This document shows, in pieces, positions 46,505-55,865 of a stretch of DNA of 64,000 nt. How positions within the stretch are numbered: the stretch's first letter is position 1; each line of letters starts with the position of its first letter. The notes under the pieces are model-generated. The model saw nothing but the letters and a program-made list of their open reading frames with translations. It was not told where the DNA came from and did no database searches. Source of the stretch: Roseimaritima multifibrata (lineage in GTDB: Bacteria > Planctomycetota > Planctomycetia > Pirellulales > Pirellulaceae). The DNA lies in NCBI RefSeq assembly GCF_007741495.1, contig NZ_CP036262.1, positions 5,890,001 through 5,954,000 of the forward strand, written 5' to 3'. The position numbers and the translations under genes are program-made.

Positions 46505-47131
46505 TCACGCAGCGCGTTTGAATACTTCGGGTGTTGGAATGCTGGTCGTTGAATCGGCCTGACAAACCCCATCGCTGCGAAAAACCTTCACCATCGTTAG
46601 GGCGACGATCTTAACATCAAACCAGAGGCTTTGTCGCTGGAGATACTCGGCGTCGAATTCGACCTTCTCGTCAATCGATAATTCATCACGCCCATTGATT
46701 TGGGCCCAACCGGTAATCCCGGGTACCAGCTGATGCGTCATGCAAGAGGTTCTCGCTGCCACTAAATCATGCTGGTTATAGAGTGCTGGCCGGGGCCCCA
46801 CAAAGCTCATCTCTCCAAGCAAAACGCTCCACAACTGCGGAAGCTCATCCAAGCTTGTTTTACGAAGGATACTACCAACGGGAGTGATATGGGATGCCGA
46901 ATCACTTAACAGATGCGTCGCCAATTGTGGCGTCCCCGTAAACATTGTGCGAAACTTTGGCATATCAAAAAGAACGTTGTTCCTCCCAACACGTTTCGAC
47001 CAATGGATGACAGGCCCCCGAGACGTAACTCGTACAGCCAACGCAACAACAAGCATGACGGGCCCAAGCAGCAAGATGCATGCAACCGCTGCGGCGATAT
47101 CAAACAAACGTTTCACAGGAACCCTTAACAT
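46505..47131 (-). CDS. Polyprenyl-phosphate sugar transferase (initiating enzyme)
   Basis: Monotopic membrane enzyme of the bacterial sugar transferase family (WbaP/PglC type) that loads the first sugar phosphate onto undecaprenyl phosphate. 208 residues: one N-terminal re-entrant hydrophobic segment (KRLFDIAAAVACILLLGPVMLVVALAV), then the catalytic core with the PKFRTM segment, LRKTSLDELPQLWSVLLGEMSFVGPRPAL and PGITGWAQINGRDE. It overlaps the upstream epimerase by one base (TAATG), so the pair is translationally coupled, like WbpV-WbpL-type pairs. Confidence 0.92.
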   Translation of the reverse strand: MLRVPVKRLFDIAAAVACILLLGPVMLVVALAVRVTSRGPVIHWSKRVGRNNVLFDMPKFRTMFTGTPQLATHLLSDSASHITPVGSILRKTSLDELPQLWSVLLGEMSFVGPRPALYNQHDLVAARTSCMTHQLVPGITGWAQINGRDELSIDEKVEFDAEYLQRQSLWFDVKIVALTMVKVFRSDGVCQADSTTSIPTPEVFKRAA

Positions 47132-48084
47132 TATGCGGCACGGTATGAGTTGACGGTATCTTCCAATCCATCACGAAGAGAAACCGACGGTTTCCAGCCG
47201 GTCATCCGCTCAATCTTGCTGGTCGAAACGGTTAACGAATCAACCAACCGAGAAATGGGAGCTTCCTTTTTGGTCAGCCAGCCTAGCGTTCGAAGTAATG
47301 GAACGGGCACAGGAAAGACGCGAGGCTTTCTCGCGAGCGCAAACGCCATATGACGAGCGAGCTCATTCGTCGAAACCGCCTCACCGTCAGCCAAATGAAA
47401 TGTTTGATAGGCCGCCCCCGAGTGCTTCAGACAGATCGCAATCGCATCTACAAAATTGCCCACGTACAACAAGCTACGCCGGTTCTTCACACACCCCAGC
47501 GGCAATGGCATACCTCTATCGATGGCACGAAGAATCCGACTAAAATTTCCTAAAACACCCGGCCCATAGATCAACGGAGGCCTGAGAACAACGGGTTCGA
47601 TCCCCAACCGTGACGTGGTCTCAAGAACCAATTGTTCAGCTTCCCGCTTGCTAACACCGTAAGCATCTTCAGGTAGGCAATCACTAAGTTCGGTGTAGGG
47701 TTCGGAATTCGCTTCGCCGACAGCCTTGATCGAACTTACAAAAACGAATCGCTTCACCTGCGTCCCTTCACATCCATCTAGCAACCGCTGCGTCCCCGCA
47801 ACATTTACCTGCCGATACAAGGGAAGAGGATCCTCGACGGTTTCATTCATGACATGCGTACGAGCGACTAAGTGAACCACTGAATCAACCGAATCCAGAG
47901 CGGCACCCCAATTCTCGAACGTCGCTATATCACCGATGACAACGGGCTGAACCCCTACGGCTAATTCAGCGGCCGACTCCGCACGCCGTATCGTCCCGCG
48001 CACCTGCCATCCATCGGTCAGCAATCGTTCACACAACTGGCGACCAACAAATCCGTTTGCACCTGTTACCAATACTCGTTTCAT
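47131..48084 (-). CDS. NAD-dependent sugar-nucleotide epimerase/reductase (extended SDR)
   Basis: 317 residues of the extended SDR fold. It has VTGANGFVGRQL at residue 6, DIATFENW, VVHLVARTHVMNE, FVSSIKAVGE and the catalytic YGVSKREAE (Tyr-x-x-x-Lys), then LRPPLIYGPGVLGNFSRIL. This group is usually annotated as a UDP-N-acetylglucosamine 4-epimerase/4-reductase, and it stands just before an initiating sugar transferase, supplying the first sugar. Exact stereochemistry cannot be read. It is followed (TAATG) by the sugar transferase. Confidence 0.88.
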   Translation of the reverse strand: MKRVLVTGANGFVGRQLCERLLTDGWQVRGTIRRAESAAELAVGVQPVVIGDIATFENWGAALDSVDSVVHLVARTHVMNETVEDPLPLYRQVNVAGTQRLLDGCEGTQVKRFVFVSSIKAVGEANSEPYTELSDCLPEDAYGVSKREAEQLVLETTSRLGIEPVVLRPPLIYGPGVLGNFSRILRAIDRGMPLPLGCVKNRRSLLYVGNFVDAIAICLKHSGAAYQTFHLADGEAVSTNELARHMAFALARKPRVFPVPVPLLRTLGWLTKKEAPISRLVDSLTVSTSKIERMTGWKPSVSLRDGLEDTVNSYRAA

Positions 48085-48154
48085 TCAACCAATCCAGTCC
48101 ATTGTTCGGTTTTAGGCAACTGAGATTTTTTAAAGCACCAAGCCAATCCGCAAC

Positions 48155-49435
48155 CTAGGCGGCTCTTCGAACCGTGGACTTCGGCAAAGGTGCTTGCACC
48201 TTTGGGCTTTCTTGACCATCGGGGTCACCAAACCGAACCAGAACTTCCAGCATATCTGCGGCAAGCTGATTCCGATTAAAACGCCGGTCAACGAACGGGC
48301 GTCCCGAGGCATAACGCGAGGGTGCTGCGGCGATGGTTTCAATACACTGAAGCAACGAATCGGCGTTATCAGGCGTCATCGCAACCCCTCCCTCAGCCTC
48401 CATTACCAACTGCTGGGCCGGTCCCTCAACACCCATGATGATCGGTGTCTCCATTGCCATCGTCTCAAATATCTTCGATGGAATCACGGTCCCGAACAAC
48501 TCGGTTCCCCGGAGATGGACAAGACAAGCGTCGCATGTCGCCAAGACGGTCTGCACATCGGATTTAGTGACTTGCCCTAAGAAACGCACATTATCAAGAG
48601 ATCGATCTTTGGCCTCTACTTCCAATGCGCTACGCCTAGCACCATCGCCAACGATCCAAAACACCGTATCGTTACGGCCTTCATCTTTTTGTTTTTGTGC
48701 CGCATCCAAAACCACCTCTAGTCCATGAGCCATCCCCACGGTTCCGACATAAGCACATACGAACTTATTATCTCCTCCCCATTTCGTTCGCCATGCGTTG
48801 TCCGCTTGGCGGGGTTTCCAATAGTCCATATCCACGCCATTGGTGACTACCGTGATATCTTTGGCATCCACCCCTCGCTCTAACAGTTTTTCACGATACC
48901 CCTCACCCACGGTCACGATATGATCGGCGGACGCATACATCCTTCGCTCTAGCCATTCCAATACCCGGATCATCCGCGATCGCTGCATGGCCCCTACCGC
49001 CAAGACCGATTCGGGCCAGATATCTCGAATCTCCAACACGAAAGGGATCCGCCGAATCATTCGCGTCAATGTGCCCGCAAGCCCGGCAAAAAACTGCGGC
49101 GAAGTAGCAACCATCACATCGACGTTGCGGATGAAACAAGCCGTCAGAAAGGCATGCACCATGTAGCTAACAAAGCTTAATGTTCGGAGAAAGAAGCCTT
49201 GGTTCGCGGAGATCAGAGTACCGATCCTGATGACGCGGATCCCGTCCATCTCTTCTTCACTTCTCAACCGATTTTTATAGCCTGGATAGACTTTTCCAGC
49301 TGGCCAGTTCGGAGCAGGTGCCACCACCGTGACTTGATGACCAGCACCAACCCAACGACGGCAATGTTCGTACTGACGCGTTGCCCCGGCGTTTACTTCG
49401 GGAGGAAAATTTGGTGTTAGAAATAAAATATGCAT
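48155..49435 (-). CDS. Family 4 glycosyltransferase (WbuB-like)
   Basis: 426 residues. N-terminal domain: MHILFLTPNFPPEVNAGATRQYEHCRRWVGAGHQVTVV, a start typical of the WbuB group (putative L-fucosamine transferases of O-antigen loci). The C-terminal domain has FVCAYVGTVGMAHGLEVVLDAA, VRFLGQVTKSDVQTVLATCD and PSKIFETMAMETPIIMGVEG. The nucleotide donor is unknown; L-FucNAc or a related amino sugar is a guess from family relatives. It forms part of the run epimerase-GT4-lyase-wecB-two-domain oxidoreductase. Confidence 0.88.
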   Translation of the reverse strand: MHILFLTPNFPPEVNAGATRQYEHCRRWVGAGHQVTVVAPAPNWPAGKVYPGYKNRLRSEEEMDGIRVIRIGTLISANQGFFLRTLSFVSYMVHAFLTACFIRNVDVMVATSPQFFAGLAGTLTRMIRRIPFVLEIRDIWPESVLAVGAMQRSRMIRVLEWLERRMYASADHIVTVGEGYREKLLERGVDAKDITVVTNGVDMDYWKPRQADNAWRTKWGGDNKFVCAYVGTVGMAHGLEVVLDAAQKQKDEGRNDTVFWIVGDGARRSALEVEAKDRSLDNVRFLGQVTKSDVQTVLATCDACLVHLRGTELFGTVIPSKIFETMAMETPIIMGVEGPAQQLVMEAEGGVAMTPDNADSLLQCIETIAAAPSRYASGRPFVDRRFNRNQLAADMLEVLVRFGDPDGQESPKVQAPLPKSTVRRAA

Positions 49436-49489
49436 GGGTTTCTCAACGATTTATTGGGAGATGCCTGAACCCTAGCAAATTTTGAATCG

Positions 49490-51259
49490 CTACCCCAATA
49501 GCGGTTTAGAGACTTCAGATACCCGGCAGACGATCTGAAAAGGCAGCTTTCCCTCAAATTTCCACCGGAGCCGTTTCGTCGCTATTTCCACACCATACTC
49601 AGGATGGTATGTGGCTTCGCACGCATCGATTTGACAGCGGCTACTGGCATCAATTTCCAATTCCAAAATCTGCTTATCATTGGTCAATTCCCACCGGTTT
49701 TCCCGCATTCTAATTTTCCAATGCGGAGCCAAAAGCCAGCCCCCTTCGACTTGATGGGTTCCCAGCCCATCAACCTGATCCGTGACGATCAAAAATCCCT
49801 CTTCCGATACTTCTACGATCCGGCGGTGCACAGGGCGTCCCGCCAAGTGCTGATATCCATCATGCTCAGCTTGCCCTAAGAAATGTTCCTGATCGGTAGA
49901 AACCTGGATGCCGCGAGGTCGAGCCCGCCGACCGACCCTAAAGATATGCCAAACCTCACTGGAATCGGTCTGATCAATGCAGACGGTGTTGTGAGTTGAA
50001 GTGGCGCGATCATATTCGCGTCGTCGGTCGTAGTCATAGCTATAACAACCAGGATCAACGAATAATTTCTGGGCCCGAAACGAACATTCCAAAGACAGGG
50101 TATCTGCGTGCGCGTGTCCCGGTTGGCAGTTGGGACCAACATCGCCGACATCCCAGAACAAGGTCCAAGGTTCTCCATGCCAAACCGCTACTCCGGAATC
50201 GGAAAAGTGCTTTCCTCCCCGCGGCATTGATAGATCGACGTCGACTCCGATCACTTCACCATGGATAAGATTCTGGTCGGCGTTGATCGTTGCACCGTCA
50301 TTGAACTGGGCCACGCAGCCATCTGGATGCCGGAGCCAACGAGCGTACTCCGCCGCACGCTGCCACGTTTCCCGCATCTGATCGCGAACTCGGCCAGCCG
50401 GAAACAAAATGGCCAAGGTCAACCAATCGTCCATCACTTCCAAGTGATAAAATGGACTCCGCTCGAAGTGGCCACCGTCGGGAAGCATCTGCTCCTCAGA
50501 TTGCTGCACCGCGATTTGCTGTGCCTTCGCCAACCACTGGCGCGATCGGCTGCCCACAAAAAAGTTGGCTGCCCAGGCCAATCCCACGGCATCCCGAAGC
50601 AAGTGATTTGCACGAAGATCCCATTCGAGGTTTCGATACAAATGATCCGCCTGCTGATACAAGCTTTTCTGCCATTCCTGCAGCAGTTCTTGAGGCAGTT
50701 CGATTTTGGCGTCATGCCAAAGTTGCCAAGTCCGGATCGACCAACTCAGACGGGTCGCAATGGCGTAGGCATTCCAAACAAGCGGCTTAGCCCCCGGAGA
50801 GTCCAAACGGCAATTTTGCAGCCAGTCTGACATCGCCGCGCCCCAAAGCTCCTTTGCTTTCGGCCCATGTTCTGGAGACTCAGTGGCAATTTTGGCTAGT
50901 TCATAGAGCCACTGATGATAGTGCAGAGTAACCGTCCACAAGCGATCCTCGGACACGGAACCGAGTCGCCAATCCCAGTTGGATTCACCGAATGCAAAAG
51001 ATTGATTCAGCAGTCGCAGTTTCCCGCCTGCAAGAGACTCAATTAACTCGTTTCCCGAGTCGCAAGTCGTCCCAAAAACCGGTGGCATCGCCATTGGTCC
51101 CGGTTGAATTCCCGGCACTTCCAACGGACGATCCGGCCTAATTTTCGGAGCGCGTCGCTGAACAGCTTTCCAAGCCCTGATCGAAATTTGCGACCAATGC
51201 AGTGGCCAAATCGTACGCAGGACTCGTGGCAGTTGACGCGGTTCCATTAAGAGACGCAT
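49490..51259 (-). CDS. Heparinase II/III family polysaccharide lyase
   Basis: 589 residues. N-terminal alpha-helical toroid (about 80-300), then the heparinase II/III beta-sandwich domain with HAHADTLSLECSFRAQKLFVDPGCYSYDYDRRREYDRATSTHN-type sequence (catalytic His in GHAHAD; Tyr in YSYD). There is no signal peptide, so a cytosolic or alternative location is implied. It overlaps the wecB stop: ATG 51259, or ATG 51247, which makes a TAATG junction. Such lyase-like genes recur in exopolysaccharide loci beside wecB-type epimerases and two-domain oxidoreductases, suggesting uronic-acid-containing glycan editing. Confidence 0.88.
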   Translation of the reverse strand: MRLLMEPRQLPRVLRTIWPLHWSQISIRAWKAVQRRAPKIRPDRPLEVPGIQPGPMAMPPVFGTTCDSGNELIESLAGGKLRLLNQSFAFGESNWDWRLGSVSEDRLWTVTLHYHQWLYELAKIATESPEHGPKAKELWGAAMSDWLQNCRLDSPGAKPLVWNAYAIATRLSWSIRTWQLWHDAKIELPQELLQEWQKSLYQQADHLYRNLEWDLRANHLLRDAVGLAWAANFFVGSRSRQWLAKAQQIAVQQSEEQMLPDGGHFERSPFYHLEVMDDWLTLAILFPAGRVRDQMRETWQRAAEYARWLRHPDGCVAQFNDGATINADQNLIHGEVIGVDVDLSMPRGGKHFSDSGVAVWHGEPWTLFWDVGDVGPNCQPGHAHADTLSLECSFRAQKLFVDPGCYSYDYDRRREYDRATSTHNTVCIDQTDSSEVWHIFRVGRRARPRGIQVSTDQEHFLGQAEHDGYQHLAGRPVHRRIVEVSEEGFLIVTDQVDGLGTHQVEGGWLLAPHWKIRMRENRWELTNDKQILELEIDASSRCQIDACEATYHPEYGVEIATKRLRWKFEGKLPFQIVCRVSEVSKPLLG

Positions 51260-52368
51260 TCCTCAACGAGTGGCATCTTCGCTTGATAGATTTCTGAAAT
51301 CGCCGCTACGATCCGCTCGCCGGTAGCCCCATCCCATTTTGGTGGAACCTGACCTTTCTTCCATTGTCCAGCAAACAATCGTTGCATCGCTGGACCGATT
51401 TTTTCGGGTGCCGTCCCGATCAACTCGTTCGTTCCGAGGGTCACCGTTTCCGGCCGTTCGGTACTATCCCGAAGAGTCATACAAGGAATCCCCATCACGG
51501 TGGTTTCCTCAGTGATACCACCGGAATCCGTCAAGACAGCCTTTGCATTTTTGACAAGGTAGATGAACTGCAAATACGCCTGGGGATCCACCACGCGAAT
51601 ACACTCGGGTAAATCACCGATCAGTTCTAGGTTTTTCCGTGTTCGCGGGTGAACAGGAAAAATCACAGGCAAACCCTCAGCAGATTCCGCAATCGCATTC
51701 AACATCGCCAAAAGGCTTTCTGGCTGATCCACGTTGGCAGGACGATGAAGTGTTATCAAGATGTAGTTGCCACTGGTCAGTTGCTCTGGACCAAAAAAGT
51801 CAGGTGGCTGGATTCGATCCAAATTTCTTAGCAGCGTGTCGATCATCGTGTTCCCGACAAAAAAGATCGCATCGTCCGAGATTCCGCACTTACGGAGATT
51901 CTCGTTCGCCAGCTCACTGGTTGTGAAGAAATAATCAGTAATCGAATCGGTTACCAAGCGGTTAATTTCTTCGGGCATCGTGCGATCACCGGAGCGGATC
52001 CCCGCTTCAACATGTGCGACCCCGATGCAGGCTTTCTTGGCAACCACCGAACAAGCCATCGTGGAAGTCACATCGCCGACGACAAGGCAGAGGTCCGAAA
52101 GTCGTTCGGCAAGGACGCCTTCGTACCCCTTCATGATCGTGCCGGTCTGCTCCGCCTGAGTTCCCGATCCCGAGCCAAGGTTCACGTGAGGTTCAGGAAT
52201 CCCAAGTTGCGTAAAAAAGTCGCCCGACATTTTCGCATCGTAGTGCTGCCCGGTATGAATCAAACGGTATTCGAGACCGGTTCCTTCAGCTTGCTTTTCG
52301 ATCGCATGGACAATCGGAGCAATTTTCATGAAGTTGGGGCGAGCCCCTGCGATAATATCGATCAACAT
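51247..52368 (-). CDS. wecB: UDP-N-acetylglucosamine 2-epimerase (non-hydrolysing)
   Basis: Interconverts UDP-GlcNAc and UDP-ManNAc. The frame opens at 52413, but ATG 52368 (MLIDIIAGARPNFMKIAPIV) has GGAAG upstream and is the better start; 373 residues. Family segments are the N-terminal ARPNFMKIAP, IHTGQHYDAKMS, HVEAGIRSGDRTMPEEINR, YILITLHRPANVD and TDSGGITEE. UDP-ManNAc can lead to ManNAcA or to other sugars. Related to, but distinct from, the hydrolysing LegG-type enzyme at 58528. Confidence 0.94.
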   Translation of the reverse strand: MLIDIIAGARPNFMKIAPIVHAIEKQAEGTGLEYRLIHTGQHYDAKMSGDFFTQLGIPEPHVNLGSGSGTQAEQTGTIMKGYEGVLAERLSDLCLVVGDVTSTMACSVVAKKACIGVAHVEAGIRSGDRTMPEEINRLVTDSITDYFFTTSELANENLRKCGISDDAIFFVGNTMIDTLLRNLDRIQPPDFFGPEQLTSGNYILITLHRPANVDQPESLLAMLNAIAESAEGLPVIFPVHPRTRKNLELIGDLPECIRVVDPQAYLQFIYLVKNAKAVLTDSGGITEETTVMGIPCMTLRDSTERPETVTLGTNELIGTAPEKIGPAMQRLFAGQWKKGQVPPKWDGATGERIVAAISEIYQAKMPLVEECVS

Positions 52369-52445
52369 AACTTTTACTTCCTTGAAATCAGATAAACAAT
52401 GTCTGTAAGGCAACTTTGCCTAACACGTGACATTCAGCAAATGGG

Positions 52446-54656
52446 TCAAGCTGCGACACGTTGCTCTTGATTGTTCAGCAATCGTACCGGTGCACCGGTC
52501 CTTAGACTTTGCACGGCAGCGATCGCTGCAACAGAGGTGGCCTCAAGTTCTGGCCATGAAATCGGCCACTCACCTGTTTCAATCGCTCGAGCGAATTCCT
52601 GAATCTCTTCTAGATGCCCTTTGCCAGATCGAATCTTAGTGCGTTTACTTTTGCCACTTGCGTAACAGGTCACCGATTTAAAGTCATCGATGACACACGA
52701 CCTACCACCACTAAAGACCTCGACGCGTTCTTTGGGCATCGACCGCGCACCACCCGCAAGATATCCGACGCTACTAACGGAGCCGTTGGCATGACGGATC
52801 GTCATAAATGCCTGGTCATCCACCTTCGAAGGAGCGTTGGCTCCACCAATCGACATAGCATGGATTTCGACCGGCAGACTGCCTGCCAAGTAGGTGACCA
52901 AATCGATCGCGTGGCATGCCTCGCCAATGATGCGTCCGCCTCCTTCCTGCGGATGTTGAACCCAACTATCTGCCGGAATGGCCCCTGCGTTGAATCGGTA
53001 CTGCACGGTCATTGGGGCAGTAACATGTTCGAAGTGCGTCTTCGCTCGCTTTGCGGCGGCGGAGAACCGGCGGTTGTAACCAACCGTCAAGATCTGAGAA
53101 GGGTTTCTTTCAACTGCCTGCTTGATTTCAACCAATTCACTCGTGGTCATTGCCAAAGGTTTTTCAACGAAAACATGCTTTCCATGATCTAATCCTCGAA
53201 TGGTCTGCGTTGCATGCAAATCATGACGAGTCAGAATCATCACCGCGTCGGTATCGTCGCTTGCCAAAACGTCGCTACCTGCTGCGGATGCGTTCGCAAA
53301 TTGGAATTTTTTTCTCGCGTGCTCCGCAGAAACTCCTCCAGCAGAGCAAAGAACGCGATTTTCAAAGGCTGCACTGCGGACCACAGCAGGCAACATAGTG
53401 ATTTTCGCGAAATTTCCGACACCGAGAACTGCCAACCTCGGTTTAGCAGGGACTTTCGGCCCCTTCACCTGCTTTAGAGCAGGAGCAAAAGACTTGGCAG
53501 TGCCAAAAGAACCGAGCTCGACAGGCGGAGTATCACTTTGAATTTGCGAGGTATGGTTTGGGTATTTCAAAACAATACCGAGATAGGGTTCGGTTGCTTC
53601 GCGGACCATCGAATAAGCTTCCACAGCCTTTTCGATCTCAAATTTATGAGTAACCAGATGGTCCACCCGAAGCTGGTCGCGTCCGAGCAAGTCGAGCACC
53701 GACTGCATGTTCCGCTGTTCCGTCCAGCGTACGTGAGCTGCGGGATAATCGATTCCGCGATCTTCATAGTTTGAGTCGTAGCGTCCTGGCCCGTACGAAC
53801 AGGAGACAACGAATTCTGCTTCTTTGAAGAACATTGGTCGCCGTGGCATCTCAAGCCCCACGACTCCGACCAATACGATTCGGCCCTTCTGCCGGACCGC
53901 CTCGCAAGCCAATTCGATTGGTCCATTGCTAGCAGTTGACGCGGTGAGAATAACGCTATCAGGCCCCAGCCCACCGGTTATTTCGGTAGCTTGCGCAGCC
54001 GTCAATCCTGGGCGAGCCACTTCAGCCCCGCTCGCCTTGGCGAGCTCGCACTTTTTCGGATCAGGGTCGGTACCAATTACCCGGCAACCCGCCGCGTGAA
54101 GCAATCCGACGGTCATCTGACCGACCAATCCCAAGCCCACCACAAACGCCGTTTCACCGAGAACACATTTTGACAAGCGAACGCCCTGAAGAGCGATCGA
54201 ACCCAGCACTGCGAACGATGCCTGCTCAAAGTTAACGGTGTCAGGAACTCTGGCGACCAAATTGACAGGTACCGATACGACCGAGGCATGGGGTCCGTTG
54301 CTTGCGACTCGATCACCGATCTGAAAGCCTTCAACACCCTCACCGCAACCGATCACAACTCCCGCAGAGCTGTAACCGAGCGTAAGTGGGTCATCCAACC
54401 GCTGCCGGACTTGGCGAAAAGTCTCCAAAGGACCATCCGTCTGGACTTTTTCCAGAACTCGTCGCACCTGATCTGGCCGCTCCTTTGCTTTTGCTAGCAG
54501 ACTTTTCTTAGCAAAATCCATGACCATTTTTTCAGTACCAGCCGAGATCAAGCTCGCCTGATTAGCGATCAGCACTTTTCCGGGCTGAACTTGTGGGGGC
54601 TCTGATTTCGTTAAATCAAGTGTGCCACTGCCAACATTTTGACAAACTGAAAGCAT
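52446..54656 (-). CDS. Two-domain oxidoreductase (zinc-type dehydrogenase + Gfo/Idh/MocA)
   Basis: About 736 residues from ATG 54656 (the frame opens at 54686). Residues about 1-370 form a medium-chain dehydrogenase: GYSSAGVVIGCGEGVEGFQIGDRVAS, the Rossmann GLGLVGQMTVGLLHAAGCRVIGTDPD. Residues about 400-725 form a Gfo/Idh/MocA oxidoreductase: LAVLGVGNFAKITMLPAV, HVFVEKPLAMT (the EKP motif) and GGGRIIGEACHAIDLVTYL. The same fusion is a recurrent partner of heparinase-like lyases and wecB in polysaccharide loci; the reaction is not established. It is divergent from the legionaminic-acid operon. Confidence 0.9.
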   Translation of the reverse strand: MLSVCQNVGSGTLDLTKSEPPQVQPGKVLIANQASLISAGTEKMVMDFAKKSLLAKAKERPDQVRRVLEKVQTDGPLETFRQVRQRLDDPLTLGYSSAGVVIGCGEGVEGFQIGDRVASNGPHASVVSVPVNLVARVPDTVNFEQASFAVLGSIALQGVRLSKCVLGETAFVVGLGLVGQMTVGLLHAAGCRVIGTDPDPKKCELAKASGAEVARPGLTAAQATEITGGLGPDSVILTASTASNGPIELACEAVRQKGRIVLVGVVGLEMPRRPMFFKEAEFVVSCSYGPGRYDSNYEDRGIDYPAAHVRWTEQRNMQSVLDLLGRDQLRVDHLVTHKFEIEKAVEAYSMVREATEPYLGIVLKYPNHTSQIQSDTPPVELGSFGTAKSFAPALKQVKGPKVPAKPRLAVLGVGNFAKITMLPAVVRSAAFENRVLCSAGGVSAEHARKKFQFANASAAGSDVLASDDTDAVMILTRHDLHATQTIRGLDHGKHVFVEKPLAMTTSELVEIKQAVERNPSQILTVGYNRRFSAAAKRAKTHFEHVTAPMTVQYRFNAGAIPADSWVQHPQEGGGRIIGEACHAIDLVTYLAGSLPVEIHAMSIGGANAPSKVDDQAFMTIRHANGSVSSVGYLAGGARSMPKERVEVFSGGRSCVIDDFKSVTCYASGKSKRTKIRSGKGHLEEIQEFARAIETGEWPISWPELEATSVAAIAAVQSLRTGAPVRLLNNQEQRVAA

Positions 54657-54872
54657 GAGTGCGGTTCCTGAGACAATGGATAACATTCAGGCGACTACTT
54701 AAGCAAAAACACCCCCCGCAAGGCAAGAGCAGTTCTCTTCCGACCAGCTGCAAAGGGTTATTGCCGAGCATGCATGAGACGCTATTGACTCCCACTAAGC
54801 AGAGGAACTATTAGTTTGCACCCTGCCAAGGCAGAATGTGACCGAGTCAAACATCTTTGTGAGGAGCCTGCA
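54657..54872. promoter_or_regulatory. Divergent promoter region of the two sugar clusters
   Basis: 216 bp between the start of the minus-strand oxidoreductase gene and the chosen TTG start of the first legionaminic-acid gene. It must carry promoters in both directions. No repeats, and no -35/-10 pair that I would defend. AGGAG lies seven bases before TTG 54873. Confidence 0.6.
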
Positions 54873-55865
54873 TTGCAGACGTTGATCGTCGGATATGGAA
54901 GTATTGGCAAGCGGCACGCGCAAAACGTTCGCTCCCTAATTCCCAATGCAGAACTCACGATACTAAGACATCGCCGTCCCCCCGGCAGCGATCCGGCATC
55001 CGCCGTCGCGGCCCGAGTGGTTTATGACATCCAAGATGCTTTAAGCTATTCCCCTCAGCTTGCAATCATCGCCTCCCCCGCCCCGATGCATATCGAAACG
55101 GCCATACAATTGGCTAATCACGGGGTCCACCTGCTCGTTGAAAAACCACTCTCGGACCAGTTGGTGGGGATCGACGAACTACTTAGCATTTGCCAGGCAC
55201 GCAAGACCGTCTTACTAGTCGGGTATACATTGCGATTCAGTCAGCCCCTGCAAACGGTTAGACGAGCAATCGCGGAAGGCCAAATCGGTCGTTTGCTGGG
55301 AATTCACGCCGAGGTGGGGCAGTACTTGCCTGACTGGCGTCCCCATGCAGACTACCGCCAAAGCGTCACGGCCCAGCAAAGCCTGGGTGGAGGTGCCTTA
55401 CTGGAATTGAGCCATGAAATCGATTACGTGAGGTGGATTGCTGGCAATGTTCGCTCTCTGCATGCCACTGCTCAAACGCTTAGCGATTTAGAAATCGACG
55501 TCGAAGACTGGGCAGAACTAGACCTTCAATTTGAATCTGGAGTGTCGGGACACGTTCATGTTGACATGGTTCAGCGGTTTCCCGTTCGCTGTGGCAAGGC
55601 AATCGGGACCCACGGCACACTGGAGTGGGACCTGATGTCTCAACAGGTTCACATAAACTCAATCGATAGCGACTCGAAAGTCAAACTGGGCAATCATTCA
55701 GGCACGGACCGAAACTTGATCTACGAAGAATTAGTGCGTCATTTTCTCGATTGTATTGAAGGAAATGCTCAGCCCGTTTGCACTGGGGCCGATGGGCGTG
55801 CCGTCCTTGAAATTGTCTTGGCGGCTAAGAAATCTGCACAAACAGGGGAAAGGATCGATTTGTGA
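54873..55865 (+). CDS. ptmF: Gfo/Idh/MocA oxidoreductase (PtmF-like)
   Basis: 330 residues. The frame opens at TTG 54816, but TTG 54873 has AGGAG seven bases upstream and starts right at the Rossmann strand (MQTLIVGYGSIGKRHAQN). The fold marks are GYGSIGKRHA, LLVEKPLSDQL (EKP motif) and GGGALLELSHEIDYVRWIAG. In Campylobacter a gene of this class (ptmF) sits beside ptmE, legF and ptmA and has been implicated in making the amino-sugar precursor of legionaminic acid; the same genes surround it here. It overlaps legF by four bases (GTGA). Confidence 0.82.
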   Translation: MQTLIVGYGSIGKRHAQNVRSLIPNAELTILRHRRPPGSDPASAVAARVVYDIQDALSYSPQLAIIASPAPMHIETAIQLANHGVHLLVEKPLSDQLVGIDELLSICQARKTVLLVGYTLRFSQPLQTVRRAIAEGQIGRLLGIHAEVGQYLPDWRPHADYRQSVTAQQSLGGGALLELSHEIDYVRWIAGNVRSLHATAQTLSDLEIDVEDWAELDLQFESGVSGHVHVDMVQRFPVRCGKAIGTHGTLEWDLMSQQVHINSIDSDSKVKLGNHSGTDRNLIYEELVRHFLDCIEGNAQPVCTGADGRAVLEIVLAAKKSAQTGERIDL

